A stretch of 64,000 nucleotides of DNA from a virus: IMG/VR virus record IMGVR_UViG_3300042359_000853, positions 124,001-188,000 of that record; one strand, written 5' to 3'. Under the pieces are notes generated by a model that saw only the letters and a program-made list of their open reading frames with translations, was not told where the DNA came from and made no database searches. The position numbers were made by a program, and so were the translations under genes. Below are positions 18,508 through 26,509 of this stretch, piece by piece; within the stretch, counting starts at the first letter, position 1, and each line of letters starts with the position of its first letter.

Positions 18508-19554
18508 TTAGGCGATATTCATTGTAGCTCCAGCTTGACCGATGAAACTCTTTTCTGCTATTTCAAGAGCTTCAGATATTACTCTTACAATACGATAGGG
18601 ATCAGCGTTCGAAGCTGGTCTTCTATCTTCAACATACCCACGCCAGTCTTTGGCTGTTTGTAGTGGAACACGAAGTGATGCGCCTCTATCAGAGACACCC
18701 CAACTAAACGTATCAATAGACTGGGTTTCGTGTTTACCGGTAAGACGAAGTTCATTAGAAGAGCCGTAGTTTGAGATATGCTCTTTGTGTCGTGTCTCAA
18801 AGGTGTTAAATAGTATATCAAAATAATCCTTACCACCAACTTCACGCATCATGGTATTAGAGAAGTTGCAGTGAAGACCACTGCCATTCCAATCACCAAC
18901 AACTGGTTTCGGGTGAAACTCAATTGAAAATCCCCACTTTTCTGAAAGTCTTTGTAGAAAATGACGAGCTACCCAAAGATCATCACTAGCGCGTCTGGAC
19001 GAAGTATTGAAAATCTGAAACTCCCACTGACCTAGGAGAACTTCAGCGTTGGTTCCTGTGATTTTAAGACCGGCATCCAAACAATGCTCTAAATGTTCAG
19101 ATACAAATTTTCTCCCGTGAACTTGATCACTACCAACACCGCAGTAATACTTACCTTGTGGTTGAGGATATCCATTCTGTGGAAAACCAAGAGGTCTTCC
19201 ATCGAGCATAATAGTATATTCTTGTTCGAAACCATACCAAGTATCATCCTTCTCGGGAGTTAAGTGTCGAGTATTACTCTCATGTGGTGTTCCATCTGGA
19301 TTATAAACTTCACAAAGAACTAAATAAGAGGTATAGTATCCGTAATCTACCGTGTTCGGGTAGAGTGATACTGGTTTTAAGATCCTATCAGAGTAATGAC
19401 CCTCTGCTTGTTGAGTAGATGAACCGTCGAAAGACCATTCTGGACAATCTTCAATAGAGAAGTTTTCTTCATCAATCTCTAAAATTTTTACCTTACTTCG
19501 AAGGTTTGGCTCTGGTCGATATCCATCTAGCCATACATATTCAAGTTTTATCAT
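18508..19554 (-). CDS. glnA: Glutamine synthetase, type II (GSII, eukaryotic-like)
   Basis: A 348-residue, apparently complete enzyme (ATP + glutamate + ammonia to glutamine). The GSII signature blocks are all present in order: WSFDGSSTQQAEG; WYGFEQEYTIM with the metal-binding glutamates; GYPQPQGKYYCGVG; GTNAEVLLGQWEFQI; PVVGDWNGSGLHCNFS; NELRLTGKHET; GVSDRGASLRVP; and EDRRPASNADPY, the closing glutamate-flap region. GSII occurs in many Bacteroidota, so it was probably acquired from a host. It is embedded in the minus-strand phage block, 8 bp from a small downstream-transcribed neighbour, with no mobile element beside it. Confidence 0.93.
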   Translation of the reverse strand: MIKLEYVWLDGYRPEPNLRSKVKILEIDEENFSIEDCPEWSFDGSSTQQAEGHYSDRILKPVSLYPNTVDYGYYTSYLVLCEVYNPDGTPHESNTRHLTPEKDDTWYGFEQEYTIMLDGRPLGFPQNGYPQPQGKYYCGVGSDQVHGRKFVSEHLEHCLDAGLKITGTNAEVLLGQWEFQIFNTSSRRASDDLWVARHFLQRLSEKWGFSIEFHPKPVVGDWNGSGLHCNFSNTMMREVGGKDYFDILFNTFETRHKEHISNYGSSNELRLTGKHETQSIDTFSWGVSDRGASLRVPLQTAKDWRGYVEDRRPASNADPYRIVRVISEALEIAEKSFIGQAGATMNIA

Positions 19555-19562
19555 ATATTTAG

Positions 19563-19868
19563 TTATTTTTTTGTAACATAAAAATCCTCAGCGCCTTCGT
19601 ATCGTTCAACAAGATTATTATCCAAAAGAAACTTCACTAGATGTGTAGTTTGAGTATCTGAAATTTTAAGAGTTCTTGAAATAAGATCTTTGTGACAGGG
19701 CCTTCTAAGCTTAGCAAGTATTTTATCAATAGATTTTTGATCGGGAATTGTTGAAATCACCTTTTGGTAACTATCTCTAGCTAAGTTCATTTTTTGATTG
19801 ACTAGAAGATTAATATCTTCTGAAGATTTTCCTAAAATTTCCTCTTCGGTAAGTGTTATTGATATCAT
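19563..19868 (-). CDS. Small winged-helix-like protein
   Basis: A 101-residue protein. Residues about 45-98 (KSIDKILAKLRRPCHKDLIS then TQTTHLVKFLLDNNLVERYEG) look like a winged-helix DNA-binding fold: helix, turn, recognition helix, then a wing. It might be a transcriptional regulator. It is immediately upstream of the glutamine synthetase gene (8-bp gap), so it could control that transcript. The fold call is from pattern alone. Confidence 0.45.
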   Translation of the reverse strand: MISITLTEEEILGKSSEDINLLVNQKMNLARDSYQKVISTIPDQKSIDKILAKLRRPCHKDLISRTLKISDTQTTHLVKFLLDNNLVERYEGAEDFYVTKK

Positions 19869-19879
19869 AATTTTTTTAT

Positions 19880-20215
19880 TTAAACTTCGTCGTCGTAGTC
19901 TGATTCACTCCACTCGTCACCGGAATCCCAGCTATCAAGTTCATCATCATTATCTTCGTTGTATTCGTCGTAAGATGCTAGATCTTCCGAAGCGTATTCG
20001 TATTCGGCTACATCGTTTTTAGAAAAAAGTGTAAGTAAAGATTTCAACTCAACTTCAGTCAGGGAAATATCTTTAATTCTAAAGGCGTCGTAAGAGCTAT
20101 TTTCGAGCATTTCATACTCAATTTTTTCACTATCTTGAAGTTTGTTGAGAGCATCGTAAATATCATCGTAGTTCACACAATCGTAAAGTGTATAGTATTT
20201 TGCTAGTTTAGCCAT
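19880..20215 (-). CDS. Acidic hypothetical protein
   Basis: A 111-residue protein. The first half is helical; the last 35 residues are almost all Asp, Glu, Tyr and Ser (YDEYNEDNDDELDSWDSGDE), so it is very acidic. Such tails are seen in DNA mimics and nucleic-acid-protein chaperones, but no homology is recognised. It overlaps the 20208 gene by 8 bp, suggesting coupling. Confidence 0.5.
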   Translation of the reverse strand: MAKLAKYYTLYDCVNYDDIYDALNKLQDSEKIEYEMLENSSYDAFRIKDISLTEVELKSLLTLFSKNDVAEYEYASEDLASYDEYNEDNDDELDSWDSGDEWSESDYDDEV

Positions 20216-20945
20216 TTGTATTTATATTTTTTAGTTTTTTTTCTATTAATGTTTGCGCTAGGTAGGGAAGTTTTTTATTATCGACCCACTGAGCAACAAC
20301 TCTGAACTTATCATCAATAAGTGAAATCGTGAAGTAGTTGAAGTTATCATCTCTAAATGTAGCGGTTGTAGATTCTATTTTTATAGGATAAATATAATCG
20401 AACCTATCAAGATGGTAGTTCTCCACTGACTTGATAAACTCGAAATTTCCCTCTTTATAATAATTTTGTGATAAAAGTTTCAAGAATTTATCTACTTTTT
20501 CGAGCTTTGTAGACTTAAGCTGACTACTAACATCACGAGGATAGAAACCAAGATTAGCAAAAAGAGGTCGTTGATCCAAACCAAGGTAAGTTCGTATAGA
20601 TCCAAGTGTTTTCGAGTTACAAATAGCATAATAAGAAGTGTTTTCTCTGTGTTGTGAAAGGCCTAGACCTTCGATAAAAATATCTGTGACCTCAAAATCA
20701 GTAACTCTCTTTAACTTTTCAACATCTCTAGGTGAAAAGGATCGAACCTCGATATCATCAGCTACGATTATTAGATAACCCGGTCCTTCACTTTTTATAC
20801 GATTATCGACATATTTTTTATAATCTTCTTGGGAGAGTGATTCTTTCATTTGTTCAATAACCTGGGAAAGAGAACCTTCTTCTATACGAACAGCTAGAAT
20901 ATTGGTTCCGAAGGTATCGCGTATCCATTCAATTTTTCTAATCAT
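20208..20945 (-). CDS. Hypothetical protein
   Basis: A 245-residue soluble protein of mixed alpha/beta content, unrecognised. It has a YLIIVADDIEV strand near residue 60 and an LFANLGFYPRDV segment near 130. No metal or nucleotide motif can be named. It lies 5 bp downstream of the VWA metallopeptidase gene and is co-transcribed with it. Confidence 0.5.
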   Translation of the reverse strand: MIRKIEWIRDTFGTNILAVRIEEGSLSQVIEQMKESLSQEDYKKYVDNRIKSEGPGYLIIVADDIEVRSFSPRDVEKLKRVTDFEVTDIFIEGLGLSQHRENTSYYAICNSKTLGSIRTYLGLDQRPLFANLGFYPRDVSSQLKSTKLEKVDKFLKLLSQNYYKEGNFEFIKSVENYHLDRFDYIYPIKIESTTATFRDDNFNYFTISLIDDKFRVVAQWVDNKKLPYLAQTLIEKKLKNINTNG

Positions 20946-20950
20946 TTAAC

Positions 20951-22231
20951 TTAGTCATTTTCTTTGCCTTCGATAATGATTTGCTTGAGCTTACCATTAC
21001 TTCGAGCTATTGGGCATTCCCTATTTACAGAAATAATCAAAACTTTACCTTTTACTCTTGAAAGATCTAAATGATCGGTTTCACCATCAGTAAGAATAAC
21101 CGAGTTACAATCGTTGTGATTTTTTACAATATGATCGATCATCGGTTGTAGGCAAGTTCCACCAAGACCTTTGATAGGAATACTCTGAAGTTTTTTAGCA
21201 TTTTTGATATTCTGAACCCATTTAACTTCGGTATCAGATTCCATAAAGTTCATTTCGATATCGTTACGATTAACATATGAAAGAACCCGCTCAAAAGTTC
21301 CCTGACCACCCATTGAACCACTGGTATCTAAACCGACATTGATTCGGTTTTTCATTTTACGAACACCTTTGACACCTTGAATACTTCTGCGGTTAGGTCT
21401 TACGATAGTTTTGTTCTTGATAGTTCCAAAGATCAAATTTGAAATAGCTCTTTTGATATAGGATAGGTAATCTTTTCTTTTCTTACGAAGTTTATTGAGT
21501 GTTTTTTCTACGTTAAAACTACTAAGACCACGACTATGTAACCTATCAATAGCGTCTTTTACCATTGACTCTCTTTGCTCTTCTGAGATTTCATCAGTGA
21601 TGTGAACATCAAGATACTGACCAGAGTTTTTTTCTAGATTATCTAAGATACTATCTAATGAGTGTGTGTCAATGGTTCCACCAGGTGATTTAGGATCTTT
21701 ACCAAAAGGTCCATAACTACCACTATTCTGATCTTTACCACCATTTTTTTGACGCTCTTCTTGTTTATCACGAAGCCACTCGTAGAGCTCTTCAAAAATA
21801 AGATTACCTTCGTATTCTTTCGGAACAAAAAGTGCCATATTCTTACCCTCTTCGTCTTTGGGGATCTCAATGAAATCTGGCAGAATATCCTCTACGATAA
21901 TATGGTTGATGATCATGTCCTGTGCGATATTGGATAGTTTAGGATCGTATTGGCCAGTAATCGTTCTACGAGGATGGTTTAGAAGCAGGTGAAAATCTTC
22001 GTGAAGTGTAATAAAGTTGATCTCTCTTTGAGTGAGACGATTTAGAAAAGAACTAGAATAAAAGAAGTTCATACCCTTTGCTGTCATATTCACCGCACAG
22101 GTTCCGATATTTTCATCTTCTTTAAAGTTAATAAAAAGATTGAAGTTACCGTAAAAGGGTAAATTGACACGGCTATCAATCAGCATACTTTGAACCGATT
22201 CGAGAAGTTTCTCGTGTATGTTTTTAATCAT
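20951..22231 (-). CDS. VWA-domain predicted metallopeptidase (DUF2201 type)
   Basis: A 426-residue protein. The N-terminal domain has a zinc-protease HExxH (H77-E78-D-F-H81), with a following LLLNHP giving a further His. The C-terminal VWA domain starts near residue 295 with VGLDTSGSMGG, a complete MIDAS DxSxS. A Lys-rich linker (about 240-290) joins them. This two-domain protein is the usual partner of MoxR-type ATPases, such as the one at 15871. Together they may act as a substrate-remodelling or proteolytic module. It has a Bacteroidota-type promoter. Confidence 0.8.
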   Translation of the reverse strand: MIKNIHEKLLESVQSMLIDSRVNLPFYGNFNLFINFKEDENIGTCAVNMTAKGMNFFYSSSFLNRLTQREINFITLHEDFHLLLNHPRRTITGQYDPKLSNIAQDMIINHIIVEDILPDFIEIPKDEEGKNMALFVPKEYEGNLIFEELYEWLRDKQEERQKNGGKDQNSGSYGPFGKDPKSPGGTIDTHSLDSILDNLEKNSGQYLDVHITDEISEEQRESMVKDAIDRLHSRGLSSFNVEKTLNKLRKKRKDYLSYIKRAISNLIFGTIKNKTIVRPNRRSIQGVKGVRKMKNRINVGLDTSGSMGGQGTFERVLSYVNRNDIEMNFMESDTEVKWVQNIKNAKKLQSIPIKGLGGTCLQPMIDHIVKNHNDCNSVILTDGETDHLDLSRVKGKVLIISVNRECPIARSNGKLKQIIIEGKEND

Positions 22232-22246
22232 TTTCTATTTTTTTTA

Positions 22247-22277
22247 CAAAGATATGAATAAAAATACAAAGGTTCAA
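22247..22277 (-). promoter_or_regulatory. Bacteroidota-type promoter of the VWA gene
   Basis: Minus strand TTG (22277-22275), 20 bp, TATCTTTG (22254-22247), 15 nt before the ATG at 22231. Confidence 0.75.
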
Positions 22278-22282
22278 GTTTT

Positions 22283-22933
22283 TTAGTCTAAATGAACCGA
22301 TATTTTTTTACCCGAGAATACGACATATTCTACTCCTTCGAGACTTTTCAGTTTATCTTCAAGCTCGAAAGCTTTAGAAAAAGGTATTTGTTCGTCTGTA
22401 TTAAAGTGTAGTGTGGTTTTTCTTACTAAAGATTCGTTCAAGGGAGATGATACAACCTCTCTTTGTGAGTCAATCGAAACAACTTCAATGGATTCATTTA
22501 CGATCGATCCAACCTTATCGAGTAGTGTAAGATCTTTCTGCGCTACCGAAGACTCGTTTATTGGTGCAAAAACCTCTTTCAGCGAACGAACATACGATTC
22601 GTCTAGTTTATTTTTATAGACTATATCTAAAAGATCTTCTGAAAAACTATCAATCGTTGAGGATCTTTCTATCCAGCCAGCTTTTTCATTATCTGGATTT
22701 GAGGCGTAGAGCCATTCAATATTACCTCGATTGATACTTTCTTTTAGTATTTTTGATTTGATTTGGTAAGTTTTTGACCCACCTTGAGCGGTTCTAACCG
22801 TTTTTTGACAAGTTACATCAAAATAGAAGTTCGATCGGTGAGCGTTTTCGTGTATCTCAACCTTCTCAAAAGATTCTTTGAGGATTCTATCAATTTTGTT
22901 GATGTTTTGAATCATTAAATCTAGATTATACAT
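22283..22933 (-). CDS. Hypothetical protein
   Basis: A 216-residue protein, taken to start at the ATG at 22933 (MYNLDLM), 5 nt after the previous stop. A longer reading from 22957 would overlap that gene. The sequence is helical at the N-terminus and ends in a beta-alpha-beta-like unit (TTLHFNTDEQIPFSKAFEL then VEYVVFSGKKISVHLD). Several ExNES/LNES-like segments occur. Function unknown. Confidence 0.5.
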   Translation of the reverse strand: MYNLDLMIQNINKIDRILKESFEKVEIHENAHRSNFYFDVTCQKTVRTAQGGSKTYQIKSKILKESINRGNIEWLYASNPDNEKAGWIERSSTIDSFSEDLLDIVYKNKLDESYVRSLKEVFAPINESSVAQKDLTLLDKVGSIVNESIEVVSIDSQREVVSSPLNESLVRKTTLHFNTDEQIPFSKAFELEDKLKSLEGVEYVVFSGKKISVHLD

Positions 22934-22938
22934 ATTTT

Positions 22939-23196
22939 TTATTTTTTTTTCAACCAATCCTCTACTGATTTGTAGAGCTCTGGATCAAGAGAATCACCAA
23001 CTTGAAGAAGTATATCTTGTGTGAGTTCCAATTTTATCGAAGGATCACTCTCATTTTTTAGCATCTCAAGTTGAGATTTAATGATATTTTTACTATCATC
23101 ATCCAGTTCTGGTCTATTCTCGATCATTTCAAGAAATGATTCATCGTCCATTTCTTGATTTGATTCATTGAATTTATTAAAATTCACAATTTTCAT
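22939..23196 (-). CDS. Small acidic protein with capsid-targeting-like N-terminus
   Basis: An 85-residue protein. The N-terminus MKIVNFNKFNESNQE resembles the T4 capsid-targeting peptide MKTYQEFIAEA, with F-N-E at the potential prohead-protease site. The rest is an acidic, Leu/Asp/Glu-rich helical sequence, similar in feel to internal head or scaffold-core proteins. A TATATAT box lies 5 nt upstream of the ATG, the late-type arrangement, although its neighbours are early-type. Confidence 0.5.
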   Translation of the reverse strand: MKIVNFNKFNESNQEMDDESFLEMIENRPELDDDSKNIIKSQLEMLKNESDPSIKLELTQDILLQVGDSLDPELYKSVEDWLKKK

Positions 23197-23201
23197 AAGA
23201 G

Positions 23202-23208
23202 TATATAT
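23202..23208 (-). promoter_or_regulatory. TATATAT box 5 nt before a start codon
   Basis: Minus strand TTAATATATACTCTTATG, placing the ATG (23196) 5 nt after the box. Confidence 0.5.
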
Positions 23209-23230
23209 TAAAAAAAGAAATACATTTCTT

Positions 23231-23353
23231 TCACCTTAAGACAACATCTTCTCTGGTAGCTGCTAAACCTAAAAAATAAACGAATAGAATAAACAATCCA
23301 GTTAGAACAAACCCTAAAATAAATAAAAAATCTGGGAAACTAATCTTTTTCAT
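23231..23353 (-). CDS. Small single-span membrane peptide
   Basis: A 40-residue ORF: MKKISFPDFL, then a hydrophobic stretch of about 22 residues rich in Phe, Leu and Val, then AATREDVVLR. It looks like one membrane helix with a short charged tail, in an otherwise empty gap. Its start overlaps the end of the 23340 gene by 14 bp, which suggests coupling. It could be a holin-accessory or regulatory peptide; function unknown. Confidence 0.5.
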   Translation of the reverse strand: MKKISFPDFLFILGFVLTGLFILFVYFLGLAATREDVVLR

Positions 23354-23756
23354 TATTGATAAGTTTTTGATAGATAATCTCTAATGAGTGTTTTACGTTC
23401 GAGTTTATCTCTTCTTCCATAAGTGACCGACGGGTTTCGACTTGATGATCAAAAATCTCAACTAACTTTCTATAAGTATCAAGAGTAATATCGAGATCAT
23501 ATTTATAGGAGTGGTTGATGATCGATAGTTTAGAATCACAAAAAACAACAAAAAGTCCGAGAGCTTCGTTACGAATAAACCGCTTATTAGAAAGAGGTGA
23601 GATAAGTAGAATGGAATCTTTTCGACGAATAAGGTTTCTACAAATCTTGGCTTTTTCAGATGAAAACTCAGGATTTTTTGTTTTGCTCTTCATCTGTAGA
23701 AGACGATAAGCATCAATACCAATCTTTTGGAAAAATCGTTTAGTTTTGTGTATCAT
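23340..23756 (-). CDS. Hypothetical protein
   Basis: A 138-residue basic protein, mostly helical (Lys/Arg-rich N-terminus, long C-terminal helix). No family is recognised. It overlaps the end of the 23740 gene by 17 bp and is followed by the small membrane peptide, so all three are probably one transcript. Confidence 0.5.
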   Translation of the reverse strand: MIHKTKRFFQKIGIDAYRLLQMKSKTKNPEFSSEKAKICRNLIRRKDSILLISPLSNKRFIRNEALGLFVVFCDSKLSIINHSYKYDLDITLDTYRKLVEIFDHQVETRRSLMEEEINSNVKHSLEIIYQKLINNEKD

Positions 23757-24885
23757 TTTTATGGTTTTGGTCTAGTTGTTGGTTGAAAGTTGCTGATTGC
23801 TTGAATCCGAGTTTTACAAGATGACTACATAGAGATCCCCAAGGTCGATTTCCCAAAAAAAGAATCTTCTCGTGTCGGTGAATAGCATCGGGTATATGTG
23901 TGAGTAAATCTTGGGGCATTTCTTGATAAGATATCTCAACTACCGTGCCATCCGCGGATTCTTTACCGAATTTGACAATGTAGTATCCAGTTTTGAGAAG
24001 TTCTTTCATTTTGTCAAGGTTCTCTGTAACTGGAAACCATTTTGACAACTTGAGAAGAACTTCATCTACTGCTCTTTCGTAGATGTTGTTGTCTAATCCT
24101 TCTGACGAAAGTTCTTTGTCGGTTAAGGGGGATACCCAAAAATAATAATCTAGAGATCCTTCTTTGGTTTCAAGATCTTCGATACGGGATCTGAGAACCT
24201 CTCTTTTGCTATCAAGATGATGAAGAGAAACTTTATAGGAAGCTATTTGACTATTTATTTTGAGATGCTCCTTGTTGAGATCTGAGAGCTCTTGGCGAAG
24301 ATTTTTGAGTTTCTCCTGGCGAACTTCTTGAAACTTCTCTAAAAGAGTTTCTCCAAGTATAGGATAGATACCTTGAGTATCTGTCATTAATGTGGGCTCT
24401 GGTATATCCTGTGAAATTTCATCTTCAGATTGGTCTTCTTCACCAAAAAGATCGGAGATTTTATCTAGAAGTTTCTGACCTACTGATAAATCTTCCTCGA
24501 AGATTTGTGAAAGCTTATCGATAGGTTTTTGAGATTGTATAGAAAGATACACTTTAACTTCACTACCCTCGAACTCAGATACAAACGGTAGAGCAGTGAT
24601 TATTTTCTTGTTACGAAGATTAACAAAGGTTTGATCTTGATACTTAATAGTATTCAGAAGTTCCAGTCGCCTTTCTCTGGATAGACGAATACCTTTGTTT
24701 AAGCATCGAAAATCACAAGTGCCGTCATCGTAGAGTTGGAGCTCGAAAGTGCAGTTTTCTAGTTCAAGACCCGATAGATATTTACCTGAGATTTGAGCTT
24801 TTTTAGTTGAAAAAGAAATATGAGAGCCACCACCAATAAAATCTTCAATAGGTAGAGGTTGAAAAAATTCGCCAGATGTATTCAT
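23740..24885 (-). CDS. Coiled-coil hypothetical protein
   Basis: A 381-residue protein. Residues 1-130 are beta-rich. Residues about 190-250 form a clear coiled coil (heptad Leu/Ile with Glu/Lys; LRQELSDLNKEHLKINSQIA). A C-terminal globular part follows. It heads a group of three genes and has its own Bacteroidota-type promoter. No enzyme motif is seen, so a structural or adaptor role is only a guess. Confidence 0.5.
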   Translation of the reverse strand: MNTSGEFFQPLPIEDFIGGGSHISFSTKKAQISGKYLSGLELENCTFELQLYDDGTCDFRCLNKGIRLSRERRLELLNTIKYQDQTFVNLRNKKIITALPFVSEFEGSEVKVYLSIQSQKPIDKLSQIFEEDLSVGQKLLDKISDLFGEEDQSEDEISQDIPEPTLMTDTQGIYPILGETLLEKFQEVRQEKLKNLRQELSDLNKEHLKINSQIASYKVSLHHLDSKREVLRSRIEDLETKEGSLDYYFWVSPLTDKELSSEGLDNNIYERAVDEVLLKLSKWFPVTENLDKMKELLKTGYYIVKFGKESADGTVVEISYQEMPQDLLTHIPDAIHRHEKILFLGNRPWGSLCSHLVKLGFKQSATFNQQLDQNHKNDTQN

Positions 24886-24890
24886 AAGTG

Positions 24891-24921
24891 CAAATATACA
24901 AAAGATTTCTTAATCAACCAA
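24891..24921 (-). promoter_or_regulatory. Bacteroidota-type promoter
   Basis: Minus strand TTG (24921-24919), 20 bp, TATATTTG (24898-24891), 5 nt before the ATG at 24885, so the leader is very short. Confidence 0.7.
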
Positions 24922-25338
24922 AATTTTTTCAATATTTATATCTCTTTTCATAACCATTATTTCTCTTTCGTCTATTAGTGGTTTTGGAAGTTGTCTACCA
25001 CGACCATCTACTAGATTTTCGATACTAATATAATCAAAGTTTGTAGTAGAACAAAGATATAGAAAATCACTATCTCTGATTGAAGAGGGACCATCGGTAA
25101 GTAGTTGATGAGTGATATTCACTATTTCTGTATCAAGACTAAAGTTTCTAAGAGAGGTCTCGTTGAAATCTGGATGTCTATCAACAACTAGAATATAGAG
25201 TAGAATTTTCTCAGCTCTTGGAAGAAGTCGAAATAGTTCTTCAATAGAAACTACATTGAAAAGCCTGTAGGCTTTCACGAAATTGTCGGAAACTTTTATT
25301 TTTCCAGTTTTTTGGTCTTGATTAAGTAGTGATGTCAT
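24910..25338 (-). CDS. Hypothetical protein
   Basis: A 142-residue soluble protein, unrecognised, with a helical segment VVSIEELFRLLPRAEKILLYILVV near residue 30. It is divergent from the coiled-coil gene at 25386, and the two may share the TATATATAT box at 25358-25366. Confidence 0.5.
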   Translation of the reverse strand: MTSLLNQDQKTGKIKVSDNFVKAYRLFNVVSIEELFRLLPRAEKILLYILVVDRHPDFNETSLRNFSLDTEIVNITHQLLTDGPSSIRDSDFLYLCSTTNFDYISIENLVDGRGRQLPKPLIDEREIMVMKRDINIEKILVD

Positions 25339-25357
25339 AGTAGGGGGTGTGGTTGTT

Positions 25358-25366
25358 TATATATAT
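25358..25366. promoter_or_regulatory. TATATATAT box between divergent genes
   Basis: The box lies 19 nt from both starts: the GTG at 25386 on plus and the ATG at 25338 on minus. Being palindromic, it could serve both. Confidence 0.5.
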
Positions 25367-25385
25367 TTCTAAAAAAAGTTTAATC

Positions 25386-26483
25386 GTGATTATAAGACAT
25401 AAAATTTCAAAAGACTTTCAGTTACTTACCGGTGATAAAAAAATCGTTATCCTTAAAGCCGGTTCGCTTCTTGAGAACTACAAATATACAACAAAAAACG
25501 ATCAAGTCAAAGTAGATCGTGATATTGTTGATTCCAATCCAGATTTTTTCTTACTACTAGATTGGAAAGTAGAACTAGTCAATGTAATGAAACAAAATAA
25601 AATCCAAACACCAGCGGTGATTGCTAAGAAAATCATACCTTTCTTAGAAGAGATTATTATGAGTTCGTCTGGCTCGGGATCTTCTGATCCATCAGAGGAG
25701 ATCGAAGCTTTACAAGAAGAACTCAAGGAAAAAAATAGAAAACTTCGTGAAAGAGAAATCGAACTAGAAACTACACAGGACAGAGTTCTAAGAAGGGAAA
25801 AACAAATAGAACTCGATCTCGAAGAGGCGAAAACTAGACTTGATAGAAGAGAAAGAGAAATCACAGATCTTTCATCAAATCTTGATCTCCTTACCCAGGG
25901 TAAAGAAAGAGAACTTGAGCTCAAATACCAAAAACGTGAAAATGCCTTAGCATCAGAATGGCAAGATAAGTTTGATGAACTAACGAGAAAAGAATCCCTG
26001 AACTCACAAAAACTTATTGAAGTTGAAGCTAAAGAATCTGGTTTTCTAAAAAAACTGAAAGAACTTCAACAAAAAGAAGAAAGTATCCGAGAGCTTGAAC
26101 TAGGTATTAAATCAAAAGAAATGAATATTGAAACTCTTATTATGGACTCTCAAAAAGATCTAGATAAGAAACAAAAAGAAATGCTCGAAAAACTAAAAAA
26201 TGATATGAAGGATCTATCTCAAAGAGAAAAAGACTTCGACCAAAAAATGAACCTTTTAGAAGAAAGAGAAAAAACTCTACTTACAAATGAAGAGAACTTC
26301 TTAGAAAAAATAAAATCTCTTGAATCTCAAATCGAGCAAAAACAACTAGTTCTAGACGAAAAAATAGTAGAGATTGCTAAAAAAGAAGAGGAACTTTCCC
26401 AAAAGAACGTAGATTTTCTTATTGACCAGGCTCTCACTCAATTTGAGAAGAAGATTCCTTGGCAATACCATAGAAGAAAGTAG
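25386..26483 (+). CDS. Long coiled-coil protein
   Basis: A 365-residue protein taken to start at the GTG at 25386. An in-frame ATG at 25347 exists, but it would put the TATATATAT box inside the gene. Residues 1-85 are a small globular domain, then a Ser/Gly/Pro linker (SSSGSGSSDPS). Residues about 105-350 form a nearly continuous charged coiled coil rich in Glu, Lys, Arg, Gln and Leu. It could be a structural rod, tape-like or scaffold protein; no family is recognised. Confidence 0.6.
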   Translation: MIIRHKISKDFQLLTGDKKIVILKAGSLLENYKYTTKNDQVKVDRDIVDSNPDFFLLLDWKVELVNVMKQNKIQTPAVIAKKIIPFLEEIIMSSSGSGSSDPSEEIEALQEELKEKNRKLREREIELETTQDRVLRREKQIELDLEEAKTRLDRREREITDLSSNLDLLTQGKERELELKYQKRENALASEWQDKFDELTRKESLNSQKLIEVEAKESGFLKKLKELQQKEESIRELELGIKSKEMNIETLIMDSQKDLDKKQKEMLEKLKNDMKDLSQREKDFDQKMNLLEEREKTLLTNEENFLEKIKSLESQIEQKQLVLDEKIVEIAKKEEELSQKNVDFLIDQALTQFEKKIPWQYHRRK

Positions 26484-26496
26484 AAATCTAGGTTTT

Positions 26497-26504
26497 TATA
26501 TATA
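26497..26504 (+). promoter_or_regulatory. TATATATA box 5 nt before a GTG start
   Basis: TATATATA, CCCCT, GTG at 26510. No room for a ribosome binding site. Confidence 0.55.
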
Positions 26505-26509
26505 CCCCT

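Noticed and set aside
20208-20945. 2H phosphoesterase / RNA-repair enzyme suggestion from LFANLGFYPRDV
   Set aside because: The segment loosely resembles the second motif of that fold, but neither H-x-(S/T) motif is present.
25347-25385. Upstream ATG extension of the coiled-coil gene
   Set aside because: It would put the TATATATAT box inside the coding region; the in-frame GTG at 25386 fits the box-to-start pattern better.
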